The notes below the pieces were generated by a model. That model was not told the origin of the DNA. It saw only the letters and a program-made list of their open reading frames with translations, and searched no databases. Positions 26,556 to 35,799 of a stretch of DNA of 64,000 bases are shown in pieces. The first letter of the stretch is position 1, and each line of letters opens with the position of its first letter. The position numbers and the translations under genes are program-made. The DNA is from Croceivirga sp009797885 (GTDB taxonomy: Bacteria; Bacteroidota; Bacteroidia; Flavobacteriales; Flavobacteriaceae). The stretch covers positions 248,001-312,000 of the forward strand of contig AP035880.1 of the NCBI GenBank assembly GCA_045866215.1. Reading direction: 5' to 3'.

Positions 26556-27005
26556 ATGAAAAAAGTATTAGGACTACTATTCTTGATGCTGATTTTAGTT
26601 TCAGCCACTGAATTGACCTTCAACGAACCCGATGCTTTTCATTCCATTGAAGGGACCTGGGAATTGGTAAGCTTTCACCATTATGATGATGGTGTGAACA
26701 TTTCGAGTACTGAACCAAAGGCCGAGGGGTATCGACAAGTAAAAATGTACTATAACGGGAAAGTAATGTGGTCAAGATATGCTCCTGGCCAACCCAATGG
26801 CCGTTTTGGGTATGGAAATTACTTTATTACCGAAGATGAACTGCACGAAACCATTGTGTATGGAGATAATGAAATGATGAAGGCTTTGGATACCCTGACC
26901 GAATTTGTATTTGAACTGGAACTCCAAAAGGATACCTACAGCCAAATAAGCCTGGATGAGGAAGGCAACCGTACGTTCTCCGAGAATTACAAGCGTATTG
27001 ACTAA
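26556..27005 (+). CDS. small secreted lipocalin-like protein
   Basis: 149 aa. A signal peptide (MKKVLGLLFLMLILVSA) is followed by IEGTWELVSFHHYDDG at about residues 31-46, the G-x-W start strand of lipocalin-like/DUF4488 folds. Further strands are YRQVKMYYNGKVMWSRYAPG, GYGNYFITEDELHETIVYG and FVFELELQKDTYSQISLDEE. Such proteins are common, uncharacterised exported proteins in Bacteroidetes. It is a single gene bounded by terminators on both sides. Function unknown. Confidence 0.72.
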   Translation: MKKVLGLLFLMLILVSATELTFNEPDAFHSIEGTWELVSFHHYDDGVNISSTEPKAEGYRQVKMYYNGKVMWSRYAPGQPNGRFGYGNYFITEDELHETIVYGDNEMMKALDTLTEFVFELELQKDTYSQISLDEEGNRTFSENYKRID

Positions 27006-27029
27006 TTAAACACAACCAATCAAATACTA

Positions 27030-27060
27030 AAAACGCTGGGTCCCGGGGACCCAGCGTTTT
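27030..27060. terminator. bidirectional terminator between the lipocalin-like gene and trxB
   Basis: A perfect 14-bp stem, AAAACGCTGGGTCC (27030-27043) with GGACCCAGCGTTTT (27047-27060), and a 3-base loop. It has A and T runs on both sides and lies between two convergent genes. Confidence 0.95.
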
Positions 27061-27080
27061 GCTTTAATGCACTTTGCCTA

Positions 27081-28049
27081 TTAGGAACCCACAGGTTCCG
27101 AGGTCTCTATAGTTGCCAAGTAACGTTCAGCATCCAAAGCTGCCATACAACCTGTTCCAGCTGCCGTAACTGCCTGTCTGTAAATTTTGTCCTGGGCATC
27201 ACCACTGGCAAATACACCCGGTTTATTGGTTTTGGTGGAACCCGTTTGCGTAATGATATAACCAGTGTCGTCCATATCCAATTGTCCTTTAAAAATGGCA
27301 GTATTGGGAGTATGCCCTATGGCGATGAAAAGCCCCGTAATGGCTATTTCCTCTTTTTCCCCGGTTTGATTGTTGACCACACGTAGGCCCTCTACCACTT
27401 GCTCGCCCAATACTTCATCTATTTCCGTATTGTAGCGAATTTCAATATTCTCCAGATTATTTACACGATGTTGCATGGCCTTGGAAGCCCGCATATGATC
27501 TTTCCGTACCAACATGGTTACCTTTTCACAGATATTGGCCAAATACGAAGCTTCTTCCGCAGCGGTATCCCCTCCCCCTACTATGGCCACCTCCTGACCT
27601 TTGTAAAAAAAGCCGTCACAAACCGCGCAGGCCGAAACTCCACCTCCACGTAAACGCTGTTCACTTGGCAAACCCAAATACTTGGCAGATGCGCCTGTGG
27701 AAATGATGATGGTTTCCGCCTCAATCTGTTTGCTATCATCCACGGTGACCCTATGGATTCCCCCAACCTCATCACTCAATTCCACAGCAGTGACCATTCC
27801 AATACGGACATCCGTTCCAAAACGCTCGGCCTGTTGTTGCAATTGGGACATCATTGTTGGCCCATCGACCCCATCGGGGTATCCGGGAAAGTTATCCACT
27901 TCCGTAGTGGTCGTCAACTGTCCTCCGGGTTCCATACCTGTATAGACCACGGGTTTTAAATCGGCCCTAGCCGCATAAATGGCAGCAGTGTACCCAGCAG
28001 GTCCCGATCCTATAATCAATGTTTTTATTTGTTCTATCTGTTCAGACAT
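27081..28049 (-). CDS. trxB: thioredoxin-disulfide reductase
   Basis: 322 aa from the ATG at 28049. The frame is open six codons further, but residues 1-6 are not typical. The FAD site (LIIGSGPAGYTAAIYAARA) is at about 11-29, the redox-active CAVC at 141-144 (SACAVCDGFFYKG) and the NADPH site (VAIVGGGDTAAEEA) just after. The C-terminal FAD motif is FASGDAQDKIYRQAVTAAGTGC in family position. It reduces thioredoxin with NADPH in the cytoplasm. Single gene; convergent with the lipocalin-like gene and divergent from the BLUF gene. Confidence 0.97.
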   Translation of the reverse strand: MSEQIEQIKTLIIGSGPAGYTAAIYAARADLKPVVYTGMEPGGQLTTTTEVDNFPGYPDGVDGPTMMSQLQQQAERFGTDVRIGMVTAVELSDEVGGIHRVTVDDSKQIEAETIIISTGASAKYLGLPSEQRLRGGGVSACAVCDGFFYKGQEVAIVGGGDTAAEEASYLANICEKVTMLVRKDHMRASKAMQHRVNNLENIEIRYNTEIDEVLGEQVVEGLRVVNNQTGEKEEIAITGLFIAIGHTPNTAIFKGQLDMDDTGYIITQTGSTKTNKPGVFASGDAQDKIYRQAVTAAGTGCMAALDAERYLATIETSEPVGS

Positions 28050-28254
28050 ATTCTTTTCCTCTAACATTTATACTAAGACAAAAGTAGGTGATTTGGTCAA
28101 AAACTTACAGTTTGTGGAAATAGCTTTTAAACAAAAGACTAACAACACCACTTTAAAGCCCAGGAAGTAAAACCAAGGGATGGCAATTGTGGTCATTCCA
28201 TCGCAACGATACAATAAGTAAGAATTTTCCTTCGTTCTATGGATAAATGAAGTC

Positions 28255-28680
28255 ATGAAAGCTGTATTATACCTAAGCAAAGCCAATCAGGAATTTGATA
28301 AGGAGAGTTTAAAGGCCCTGGAATTACAATCTGCCGAGAACAACAGGAAGTTGGGGCTAAGTGGTTATCTCTATTTTGATGGTTCCAAATTCCTGCAATA
28401 TCTTGAAGGGGAAGAGGAAAACCTAATGCCCCTACTGAACAGGATCCGTGAGGATTCGCGCCATGATTTTTTGTGCGAGACCGAAGAAGAAATCCCAGCA
28501 AAGCGATTTCCCGAATGGAACATGAAAAATATCCAAAGTATGGTCCTTGAACTGGGCCTGGTCGAAAAAACCATCATTCAAACCCTCAGCATTTTTGTGG
28601 AAAAGGGATATCACCTGGACAAGGGTATTTCCCGAGATTTATTTAAGTTGATGGACCATCTAAAAGTGGTCACCTTTTAA
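28255..28680 (+). CDS. BLUF domain blue-light sensor (short)
   Basis: 141 aa. Residues about 2-95 form a BLUF (FAD blue-light) domain: AVLYLSKAN with Tyr6, NNRKLGLSGYLYFDG with Asn30, and FLQYLEGEEE with Gln48. The spacing Tyr-24-Asn and Tyr-42-Gln equals that of the flavin-contacting Tyr21/Asn45/Gln63 of AppA, so photochemistry should be intact. The remaining 45 residues form helices that may couple to a partner. There is no fused output domain, so it probably acts by protein-protein contact. It is divergent from trxB with a 205-bp gap, and converges with the Na/Pi gene, whose stop lies 10 bp away. Confidence 0.93.
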   Translation: MKAVLYLSKANQEFDKESLKALELQSAENNRKLGLSGYLYFDGSKFLQYLEGEEENLMPLLNRIREDSRHDFLCETEEEIPAKRFPEWNMKNIQSMVLELGLVEKTIIQTLSIFVEKGYHLDKGISRDLFKLMDHLKVVTF

Positions 28681-28690
28681 CACGCCATCA

Positions 28691-29638
28691 TCAAACCTTG
28701 GCCAACTTATCCGGTAGCCAATAGTTCAATAGCCTTTCTGCCATACCCACAAAGGGGAGGAAGACCATCACCCCAACAATATTAAAGATCATGTGCGCAT
28801 TGGCAATTTGATTGTCCAAAGTCTGGCTTTGGGAGACCCTCAAAACGAAGTTGAGGAAGTGGTCAAAAACCAACAATCCAATGATGATGGTGGTAAAATT
28901 GAACAACAAATGAAAAAGGCCGGCCTTAATCGCCTGCCTACTGCCTTTTATCGTTGCAATTAACGTATCCGAACAGGTGCCCAATTCCGAACCCAACATA
29001 ATGGCCAATCCCCCGGCCAAAGAGATAAGGTTCTGTTTCCCCAGTACAATGGCCATGCCGACCGTAGCACTTGATGATTGGACAATGAGGGTAATAAGTC
29101 CCCCAACTAAGGTACCTTTTATCAGATTTTGATCAATATGGGTTATCCATTCCTCAAATACCACACTGTCCCTTAATGGAACTACCGATCGCTCCATAAT
29201 AAAGAGTCCAAAAAACAGCATTCCAAAATAAAACAGGGCACTGCCGTATCTTTTTGCGGTTTCGCCCCGGGCAAAAAATTCCATCGCCAACCCAACAATC
29301 AAGGGGATAACAGCGTATTTACCAATATCCAATGCAATCAACTGACTGGAAAAGGTTGTTCCAATATTGGCGCCCATAATGATTCCTATGGCTTGTTTAA
29401 ATCTCAGTGTTCCAGCATTTATAAAGACAATGGCAAGGATAATTACTGCCGAGGATGAACCCAAAAGAATGGTTAGGGCCGTACCAACTACAATGGACAG
29501 GACAAGGCTATCGGTGTACTTGGCGATTATCCTTTTGGCTTTCTCCGTAGCTATGTCCTGCATGGTTTTGGAGAGCCTGGATATCGCATAAATAAAAAGC
29601 AAAAGTCCTCCCAATAACAGGGGAAGTATTTCTATCAT
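28691..29638 (-). CDS. Na/Pi cotransporter family protein
   Basis: 315 aa from the ATG at 29638 (a TTG lies one codon upstream). Two inverted halves carry the family signatures GSSSAVIILAIVFINAG (about residues 60-77) and QSSSATVGMAIVLGK (about 190-205), each with the QSSS/GSSS motif. There are about eight membrane segments. The long PhoU-like C-terminal domain of NptA-type proteins is absent. Predicted role: sodium-driven phosphate uptake across the inner membrane. It is a single gene, tail to tail with the BLUF gene. Confidence 0.9.
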   Translation of the reverse strand: MIEILPLLLGGLLLFIYAISRLSKTMQDIATEKAKRIIAKYTDSLVLSIVVGTALTILLGSSSAVIILAIVFINAGTLRFKQAIGIIMGANIGTTFSSQLIALDIGKYAVIPLIVGLAMEFFARGETAKRYGSALFYFGMLFFGLFIMERSVVPLRDSVVFEEWITHIDQNLIKGTLVGGLITLIVQSSSATVGMAIVLGKQNLISLAGGLAIMLGSELGTCSDTLIATIKGSRQAIKAGLFHLLFNFTTIIIGLLVFDHFLNFVLRVSQSQTLDNQIANAHMIFNIVGVMVFLPFVGMAERLLNYWLPDKLAKV

Positions 29639-29641
29639 CAA

Positions 29642-30067
29642 CAGTATTTAGTTTAAGTACCCATTTAAAGTTGTTGTAGGTAAATCCTTAAAAATACTTG
29701 AAGATGAGAGGATAGTTTTCAACTAAAAGGCTATGAAATGGTTAACTTTTTGTTTCCTGAATCAAACAGCTATTGGATACCGGACCAATTCCAGGGCGTC
29801 CTTATCATTAGGGCGGAAGCCGACTTTTCCGGTATTCAAACTATTAGCACATTCATCTCCTTTTTTTAGTGAAACGGAGTAAGGTAGATGTACTCCCTAA
29901 GGATGGGGCACCAAGGTACCAGAGTCTGGACCGCTACACTCCATTAACTAATAAACAAGACTTGCTTTTGTTTTGACTCTTAGTTCCTATGTTTTTCGAC
30001 AAGGTATTGCACCCGAGGTCCAGCCATGAAGAATTCCTATGGATAAAGATTCTTTTTGTGATTTAGG
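29642..30067. other. intergenic region, no gene seen
   Basis: About 425 bp between the end of sdhB and the start of the Na/Pi gene, both on the minus strand. It should hold the sdh operon terminator and the Na/Pi promoter. The only structure noticed is a weak 6-bp inverted repeat (GGAGTA 29876-29881, TACTCC 29891-29896). No tRNA or open frame of interest. Confidence 0.5.
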
Positions 30068-30811
30068 CTAGCCCAACCATTTGGCCTTGGTCCTTCTGGC
30101 ATTCATCTCTGCGATATTGAGAATGGAGATTCCTTCCGGGCATTCCACTTCACAGGCCCCGGTAAACGTACAACTCCCAAATCCTTCCAACTCCATTTGG
30201 CGGGTCATTTCCAAAACCCGTTTGGAGGCTTCTTGTTTTCCCTGGGGCAAACTATTTAAATGATTGATTTTGGCAGCGGTGAACAGTGAAGCTGAGGAAT
30301 TCTTACATGTGGCCACACAAGCACCACAGCCTATACAAGCAGCGGCATCCATAGCTTTGTCCGCCAACTCTTTTCCAACCAAAATGGCATTGGCTTCCGG
30401 AGCCGTTCCGGTTTTTGCGGATATATACCCCCCTTTTTCAATGATATTATCCAAAGCGGAACGATCGACCACCAAATCCTTGATAATGGGAAAAGCACTG
30501 GCTCGCCACGGTTCCACCACTATGGTGTCCCCATCCTCAAAACTTCGCATATGCAACTGACAGGTGGTCATATGGTCATGTGGGCCATGGGCCCGCCCAT
30601 TGATGAAAACCCCGCATTGTCCGCAGATGCCCTCCCGGCAATCGTATTCATAGGCAATGACCCTTTTATTAATGGACACCAAAAGTTCATTGAGGTGGTC
30701 CAAAGCTTCCAAAAATGACATATCCTTGGTAAGTCCATCTACCTCATACGATTCAAAATTGCCCTTGCTGGCCGCATTTTCCTGCCGCCATATTTTGAAA
30801 ATGACCTTCAT
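30068..30811 (-). CDS. sdhB: succinate dehydrogenase/fumarate reductase iron-sulfur subunit
   Basis: 247 aa. An N-terminal [2Fe-2S] ferredoxin domain (CREGICGQCGVFING) is followed by a C-terminal domain with ACIGCGACVATCKN and CTFTGACEVECPEGI for the other two clusters. The length and the Cys-rich spacing match the Bacteroidetes-type SdhB that works with a five-helix cytochrome b. It transfers electrons from the flavoprotein to the membrane subunit. Last gene of usp-sdhC-sdhA-sdhB. Confidence 0.96.
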   Translation of the reverse strand: MKVIFKIWRQENAASKGNFESYEVDGLTKDMSFLEALDHLNELLVSINKRVIAYEYDCREGICGQCGVFINGRAHGPHDHMTTCQLHMRSFEDGDTIVVEPWRASAFPIIKDLVVDRSALDNIIEKGGYISAKTGTAPEANAILVGKELADKAMDAAACIGCGACVATCKNSSASLFTAAKINHLNSLPQGKQEASKRVLEMTRQMELEGFGSCTFTGACEVECPEGISILNIAEMNARRTKAKWLG

Positions 30812-30836
30812 ATCCTATTGTGGTTTATTACCTTTT

Positions 30837-32744
30837 CTATTTATAACTTCTTACGGTAGGCTGCACGTTTTCAAACGTAAGGTCTTCCTTATGTAGGTTA
30901 AAACTCCCCCCGTTATACTCCCAGGCCGAAACATAGGAGTAAGTATCGTCATTCCGTAGGGCCTCACCCTCACTGGTTTGAAATTCTTCCCTAAAATGGG
31001 CCCCACAGGATTCCTCCCGTTCCAAAGCATCGGTGCACATCAATAGCCCCATTTCCAAAAAATCGGCCAAACGAAGTGCTTTCTCCAATTCGGTATTCAT
31101 CTCCTTATGTCCTCCGGTCACATTGACCTCATTCCAAAAAGCATTGATAATCCCCTTGATTTGGGCAATGGCTTTTTCCAGTCCCTCCGCATTTCTGCTC
31201 ATAGCGCATTCCTGCCACATTACCTTGCCCAATTCCCTATGAAAATGGTCCACCGTTTTGTTGCCCTGGACAGAAAGCAATTTGTTGATATGTTCCTTTA
31301 CTTCATTTTCCACCCTTTCAAATTCGGGATGCTCAGTAGTAGGGTGGTCCTCTTTTAAAGCATGGGCCAGATAATTGTTGATGGTGTTGGGCAGCACAAA
31401 ATAGCCATCAATACTTGCCTGCAACAACGAATTTGCGCCCAAACGATTGGCCCCATGATCCGAAAAATTGCATTCACCGATGGCATAAAGGCCCGGTATG
31501 GTAGTCATTAGCTCATAATCTACCCAAAGTCCGCCCATGGAAAAATGGGCAGCCGGGGAAATCTGCATAGGTTCGTTATACGCATCAACCCCAGTTATCT
31601 TTTTGTACATTTTAAAAAGATTGCCGTAGCGATCTTTTATGGTCTCCATACCAAAACGCTCGATGGCATGTTTAAAATCCAGATATACTGCGTTTTTAAG
31701 TCGGCCTACTCCGTACCCCGCATCAATCCGTTCCTTGGCGGCCCTGGAGGCAATATCCCTGGGGGCGAGATTCCCAAAACTTGGATAACGCCGTTCCAAA
31801 TAGTAATCGCGCTCCCCTTCTGGGATGGTATTGGCCTTTCGGTCATCCCCTTTCTTTTTAGGTACCCAAATTCGCCCGTCGTTACGTAAGGATTCGGACA
31901 TCAATGTTAGTTTGGATTGTGCCTCACTGGTCTGTGGCAATGCGGTGGGGTGTATTTGGGTAAAACTGGGGGCAGCAAAATAAGCCCCCCTTTTATGGGC
32001 CTTCCAAATGGCACTTCCATTACAGCCAATGGCCAGGGTTGAAAGTCGAAACACACGGGAATAACCCCCTGTGGCCAATACCACGGCATCTGCGGCAAAA
32101 CGCTTTAACTTACCCGTTATCAAATCCCGGACAATAATCCCTTTGGCCCTTCCTTCAATGACCACTAGATCCAATAGTTCGTGACGCGGAAACATCTCCA
32201 CTTTTTTGGCGCGTTTCATTTTGTACAACTGGGAATAGGCCGCCAACAGAAGCTGTTGTCCCGTTTGACCGCGGGCATAAAAAGTTCGCTGTACCTGAAC
32301 GCCGCCAAAACTGCGGTTGACCAGCACGCCACCGTACTCCCGGGCAAAAGGCACCCCTTGCTGTACGTAATGATCGATCAAGGGAGCGGAAAGTTCGGCC
32401 AGGCGGTACACATTGGCCTCCCGTGAACGAAAATCCCCCCCTTTTAAGGTATCATGGAACATTCGCCATACACTATCCCCGTCATGCTGATAGTTCTTTG
32501 CGGCATTGATACCGCCTTGCGCGGCTACGGAGTGGGCCCTTCGGGCCGAATCCTGATAACAAAAGCATTTGACATCATACCCTAATTCGGCGAGCGTTGC
32601 AGCTGCTCCTGCACCTGCCAATCCCGAACCCACAACAATAATGTTCAGCTTTTTCTTGTTGGCAGGATTGATCAGTTGCGCCTTTATCTGATAGTTGCGC
32701 CATTTGTTTTCCAGAGATCCTTCGGGAATTTTTGAATCCAACAT
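30837..32744 (-). CDS. sdhA: succinate dehydrogenase/fumarate reductase flavoprotein subunit
   Basis: 635 aa from the ATG at 32744, 7 bp after the sdhC stop; the longer frame overlaps sdhC and is not typical. The FAD site is VVGSGLAGAGAAATLAELG. The covalent-FAD His is His71 in RRAHSVAAQGGINAA, followed by DGDSVWRMFHDTLKGGD. The active-site region includes GANRLGANSLLQASIDG. It oxidises succinate to fumarate on the cytoplasmic face of the membrane. It is followed after 25 bp by sdhB. Confidence 0.96.
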   Translation of the reverse strand: MLDSKIPEGSLENKWRNYQIKAQLINPANKKKLNIIVVGSGLAGAGAAATLAELGYDVKCFCYQDSARRAHSVAAQGGINAAKNYQHDGDSVWRMFHDTLKGGDFRSREANVYRLAELSAPLIDHYVQQGVPFAREYGGVLVNRSFGGVQVQRTFYARGQTGQQLLLAAYSQLYKMKRAKKVEMFPRHELLDLVVIEGRAKGIIVRDLITGKLKRFAADAVVLATGGYSRVFRLSTLAIGCNGSAIWKAHKRGAYFAAPSFTQIHPTALPQTSEAQSKLTLMSESLRNDGRIWVPKKKGDDRKANTIPEGERDYYLERRYPSFGNLAPRDIASRAAKERIDAGYGVGRLKNAVYLDFKHAIERFGMETIKDRYGNLFKMYKKITGVDAYNEPMQISPAAHFSMGGLWVDYELMTTIPGLYAIGECNFSDHGANRLGANSLLQASIDGYFVLPNTINNYLAHALKEDHPTTEHPEFERVENEVKEHINKLLSVQGNKTVDHFHRELGKVMWQECAMSRNAEGLEKAIAQIKGIINAFWNEVNVTGGHKEMNTELEKALRLADFLEMGLLMCTDALEREESCGAHFREEFQTSEGEALRNDDTYSYVSAWEYNGGSFNLHKEDLTFENVQPTVRSYK

Positions 32745-32751
32745 CTTCAAG

Positions 32752-33405
32752 CTATTTAAGGAATACAATAGATGGAATAACACCAAAACCCACGGCCATG
32801 ATAATTGCATAAACCAAAGAGACCTTGGCTATGGTCCTGAGTCCCCTTTTGTGGTAAAAGCCCAAGGTCATAAAAGCACTTTTCAATCCATGGTGAAGGT
32901 GCAGCCCCAAGGGAACCATCAGTAGCGTATAGAAAACAACATAATAGCCATTTTGAAACAGGCTATAGGTTACCTCATAGACATCTACATGACCATTGGC
33001 ATCCAGACCTACCCCCTCACCCATACCCAGTTTGATACGGGCCCAAAAATTGGCAAGGTGTACCACTATGAACAACAGGATGGAAATACCCAAAAGCCCC
33101 ATATTTTGGGAGGTCCAACTGCTGTTCTCCTTATATTGGTTTACCCGGTAACCTTTGGCTTTGGCCTTTCGGTTATTTATCGTAATCAAGAGGGCGTAGA
33201 CCACATGTAAGATGATGGAAAGGTACAATACATAGGCTACGATTTTTATCAACGGACTTTCCCGTAAAGTGGTCGAGTACGAATTGTACAAACTTCTAGC
33301 GGTTTCCTCGGGCAATACCAAAATACTGTTGGCGGAAAGGTGCACAATCAAAAAAATACAAAGGAACAGTCCCGTAAGTGCAATAATCGATTTTCTAAAG
33401 AACAT
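32752..33405 (-). CDS. sdhC: succinate dehydrogenase cytochrome b subunit
   Basis: 217 aa with five hydrophobic segments: SIIALTGLFLCIFLIVHLSA, IVAYVLYLSIILHVVYALLI, MGLLGISILLFIVVHLANFW, YVVFYTLLMVPLGLHLHHGL and LVYAIIMAVGFGVIPSIVFL. Conserved heme-ligand histidines lie in segments 1-4 (IVHLS, LHVVY, VVHLAN, LHLHHG). This is the di-heme b558-type single anchor that replaces SdhC plus SdhD in Bacteroidetes. It is in one operon with the upstream universal stress gene (24-bp gap). Confidence 0.94.
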   Translation of the reverse strand: MFFRKSIIALTGLFLCIFLIVHLSANSILVLPEETARSLYNSYSTTLRESPLIKIVAYVLYLSIILHVVYALLITINNRKAKAKGYRVNQYKENSSWTSQNMGLLGISILLFIVVHLANFWARIKLGMGEGVGLDANGHVDVYEVTYSLFQNGYYVVFYTLLMVPLGLHLHHGLKSAFMTLGFYHKRGLRTIAKVSLVYAIIMAVGFGVIPSIVFLK

Positions 33406-33429
33406 TTAGAGCCTGTTTAGGATTTTACC

Positions 33430-34224
33430 TCAATCGTGGAGAATGAGTAACGGTACGGGGCTATTGAAGGTTTGTTTCAATGTAACACTTTCATTCAGCA
33501 GACGATCCATAAATCCTTTCTTTGCCCGAATAAGGCAAACCAACCCAGAAAAATCCTTCATCAGATATTCGTTCAAATCCTTATTGGTATCGCCTGTGCC
33601 AAAGGCATAGTCAACGGAAGTGTTCAAATCCTTCATCGCATCCAGCACCTTTTCAATTTGCGGGGTTTTCTTATCGGCAATATGCAATATTTTTATGTTG
33701 CTTTGATGCATGCCGGCGACTTTAATAAGTGGGCCTATGACCTCGGGATCCGAAAAAGGGTCATCGCTAACGGCAAATACAATTTTCTCCAAGGGCCTAT
33801 ACGTATGCCCGTCCGGCACCACAATTACAGGAGCAGAGGTTTTGGAAACGACCCCTCCAGCCACACTGCCCATAAATACCTCTTTAAGTCCGCTAGCCCC
33901 TTTGGTGCCCATTACAATAAAGTCATAATGCCCACTATCCCCCAATGAAGCAATGGCGGAAACGGCGTAGTCTTTAACGATCCTCGTTTTAAAAACCACT
34001 TCGGGGTGGTCTTTTTGAACGTTTTCCAAAAGTCCATCCATTCGTTTTTTGGCGTCCTTTTCCAAAACGTCATCAATGTTTTTCATAAGCAATGCTGTAG
34101 ACCTTGCACCGTAAATGTGCAATATGGTCACTTCCAAAGAAGTACTCCCAAAAAGTTGAATGGCATAGGACAATGCATTGGAAGACGTATCGGAAAAATC
34201 AACGGGGACAAGAATCTTATTCAT
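33430..34224 (-). CDS. universal stress protein, two-domain
   Basis: 264 aa. An N-terminal USP domain (KILVPVDFSDTSSNALSYAI, then VMGTKGASGLKEVFMGSVAG with the ATP-binding G-x-x-G-x9-G-S pattern) is followed by a degenerate second domain that lacks the glycine motif. USP proteins bind ATP or AMP and help cells under stress. The gene precedes sdhC by 24 bp on the same strand, so it probably heads a usp-sdhCAB operon. It is divergent from another USP gene that heads the V-ATPase operon. Confidence 0.92.
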   Translation of the reverse strand: MNKILVPVDFSDTSSNALSYAIQLFGSTSLEVTILHIYGARSTALLMKNIDDVLEKDAKKRMDGLLENVQKDHPEVVFKTRIVKDYAVSAIASLGDSGHYDFIVMGTKGASGLKEVFMGSVAGGVVSKTSAPVIVVPDGHTYRPLEKIVFAVSDDPFSDPEVIGPLIKVAGMHQSNIKILHIADKKTPQIEKVLDAMKDLNTSVDYAFGTGDTNKDLNEYLMKDFSGLVCLIRAKKGFMDRLLNESVTLKQTFNSPVPLLILHD

Positions 34225-34642
34225 TTTTAATTCATTTAGGGTGAATGACCATTTGACCGGATATCATTTATGCAACTATTAAAGCTTGAGCATCATCTCC
34301 AAGAGGATATGACGGCGGCTTATTATTTCAATATATTCTGAAATTTAACAACAGATTCTTTAGCAAAACTTTAGAAGGAAAAGGCGACTAAAAAAACCGT
34401 AAAATGGTTACTTTACCCCCATCTTCTTGCTACTTAGGCGGTTGGAAAGCCCCTTTTTTCAATTTCGATGGAGCACCTATGATTATTTGATTATACTGCC
34501 CGATTCTTAAGTTTCTCTAAAGAATTCTTCAATAGTTTTATTGGGATTGGAAATGGTACGCGAAGAGGCCGTTTTAAACTGCGGCAACGGTAGTGGGGTA
34601 CCTCATCCGTATATTGTTAACCCTAGTTAAAGGCACGTTATC
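34225..34642. other. divergent control region between two USP-led energy operons
   Basis: 418 bp with no gene. It must hold the promoters of usp-sdhCAB (leftward) and usp-V-ATPase (rightward). AT-rich parts lie near 34320-34400 and 34480-34560. No clear TTTG/TAnnTTTG pair could be chosen with confidence on either strand. Confidence 0.6.
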
Positions 34643-35785
34643 ATGAAACTTTTGGAAAAGATTTTAGTAGCACAGGATTTTAGCCAGTCCTCCGAAAATG
34701 TAGTATCCAGTGCCATAGAATTGGCCAAGATATTCCAATCCACAATTGTACCCATTCACATACTCCCGGATGATGTCTTGAACGAAAAGGTGAGGACACT
34801 ACTGAACGAAACGGCACTGACCAAATTGAAGGAGACCACTGATCAAATTAAGCATGAGGGGGTAGCGGCCGAAAAACCATTGCTTATGGTTGGCTCACCC
34901 CATGAGGCCATCACTAGGGCGGCAGTAGATGTCAGTGCCAATCTCATTCTGTTGGGTTCGGGTGAAACCAAAAAAGGGGATACTTTTAGATTGGGTACTA
35001 CGGCCGAGCGCATCATTCAAAAAAGTGGAAAACCCATTTTTGTGATAAAGGAAGGTGTTTTACTTAATGTACAACACATTTTGTGTCCCGTGGATTTTTC
35101 CGACCCTTCCAGACGGGCGCTTAAAAATGCAATCACGATGGCCCGTAGGTTCAAATCGGAATTGACCATACTGGCCGTGTGCGAACTACAGGGCTCCACC
35201 TGGTTCACTTCGGAGAAGGACAAAGAATTGGAGAACGAACTCAGGTATCGCATGCACAAAGAGGAATTTGATTCGTTTTTGAAGGAATTCAATCTAACCG
35301 GTCTCAATTGGACAAAGGAAATCCCCAAGGGAAATCCTTCCGAGGAAATACTCAGCACCATTTCGAAGAAAATGATCGATTTGCTTATTATAGGGACTTC
35401 CGGCAGAACTGGGTTGAACCGAATGCTTATGGGAAGTGTTACCGAAAAAGTAATACGGGAAGTTCCCTGCTCCTTCCTCACCTTAAAATCCGAAGATGCC
35501 ATTTCCCTACAATTGGAAACCAACATTAGGAACATCGAGGAACTTCATGGCACCGCTATGAAATTAATGGAAGATGGTTTTTATGAGGAGGCCATTGGCC
35601 AACTCAAAGCCTGCCTGAACATCAATAGCATGTATGTACCTGCCTATTCCGGTTTGGCCAAGGTTTATGAAAAGCTGGACCAACCGGAAAGGGCCAAAGT
35701 ATATAGGAACAACGCAAAGGATATCATGGACAAGATTTGGTATCAAAAAATAGAGGAAGAAGTCCGCAAACTACGCGGTAGCTAA
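34643..35785 (+). CDS. tandem universal stress protein with C-terminal TPR-like helices
   Basis: 380 aa. USP domain 1 spans about 1-137 (KILVAQDFSQSSENVVSSAI; LLGSGETKKGDTFRLGTTAE). USP domain 2 spans about 139-280 (HILCPVDFSDPSRRALKNAI; IGTSGRTGLNRMLMGSVTEK, a full G-x2-G-x9-G-S ATP motif). Residues about 295-375 are a TPR-like helical pair with the G-x-x-x-x-A-x-G and A-Y-S-G-L-A-K-V-Y-E-K-L pattern. This C-terminal extension could bind a partner. It is the first gene of the V-ATPase operon (14 bp before subunit A), so it is likely expressed with the ATPase. Confidence 0.88.
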   Translation: MKLLEKILVAQDFSQSSENVVSSAIELAKIFQSTIVPIHILPDDVLNEKVRTLLNETALTKLKETTDQIKHEGVAAEKPLLMVGSPHEAITRAAVDVSANLILLGSGETKKGDTFRLGTTAERIIQKSGKPIFVIKEGVLLNVQHILCPVDFSDPSRRALKNAITMARRFKSELTILAVCELQGSTWFTSEKDKELENELRYRMHKEEFDSFLKEFNLTGLNWTKEIPKGNPSEEILSTISKKMIDLLIIGTSGRTGLNRMLMGSVTEKVIREVPCSFLTLKSEDAISLQLETNIRNIEELHGTAMKLMEDGFYEEAIGQLKACLNINSMYVPAYSGLAKVYEKLDQPERAKVYRNNAKDIMDKIWYQKIEEEVRKLRGS

Positions 35786-35799
35786 AAATATCCGATACT

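Noticed and set aside
32744..32810. Longer start for sdhA overlapping sdhC
   Set aside because: The extra 22 residues overlap the sdhC 3' end and are hydrophobic, unlike SdhA; the ATG at 32744 gives the normal N-terminus.
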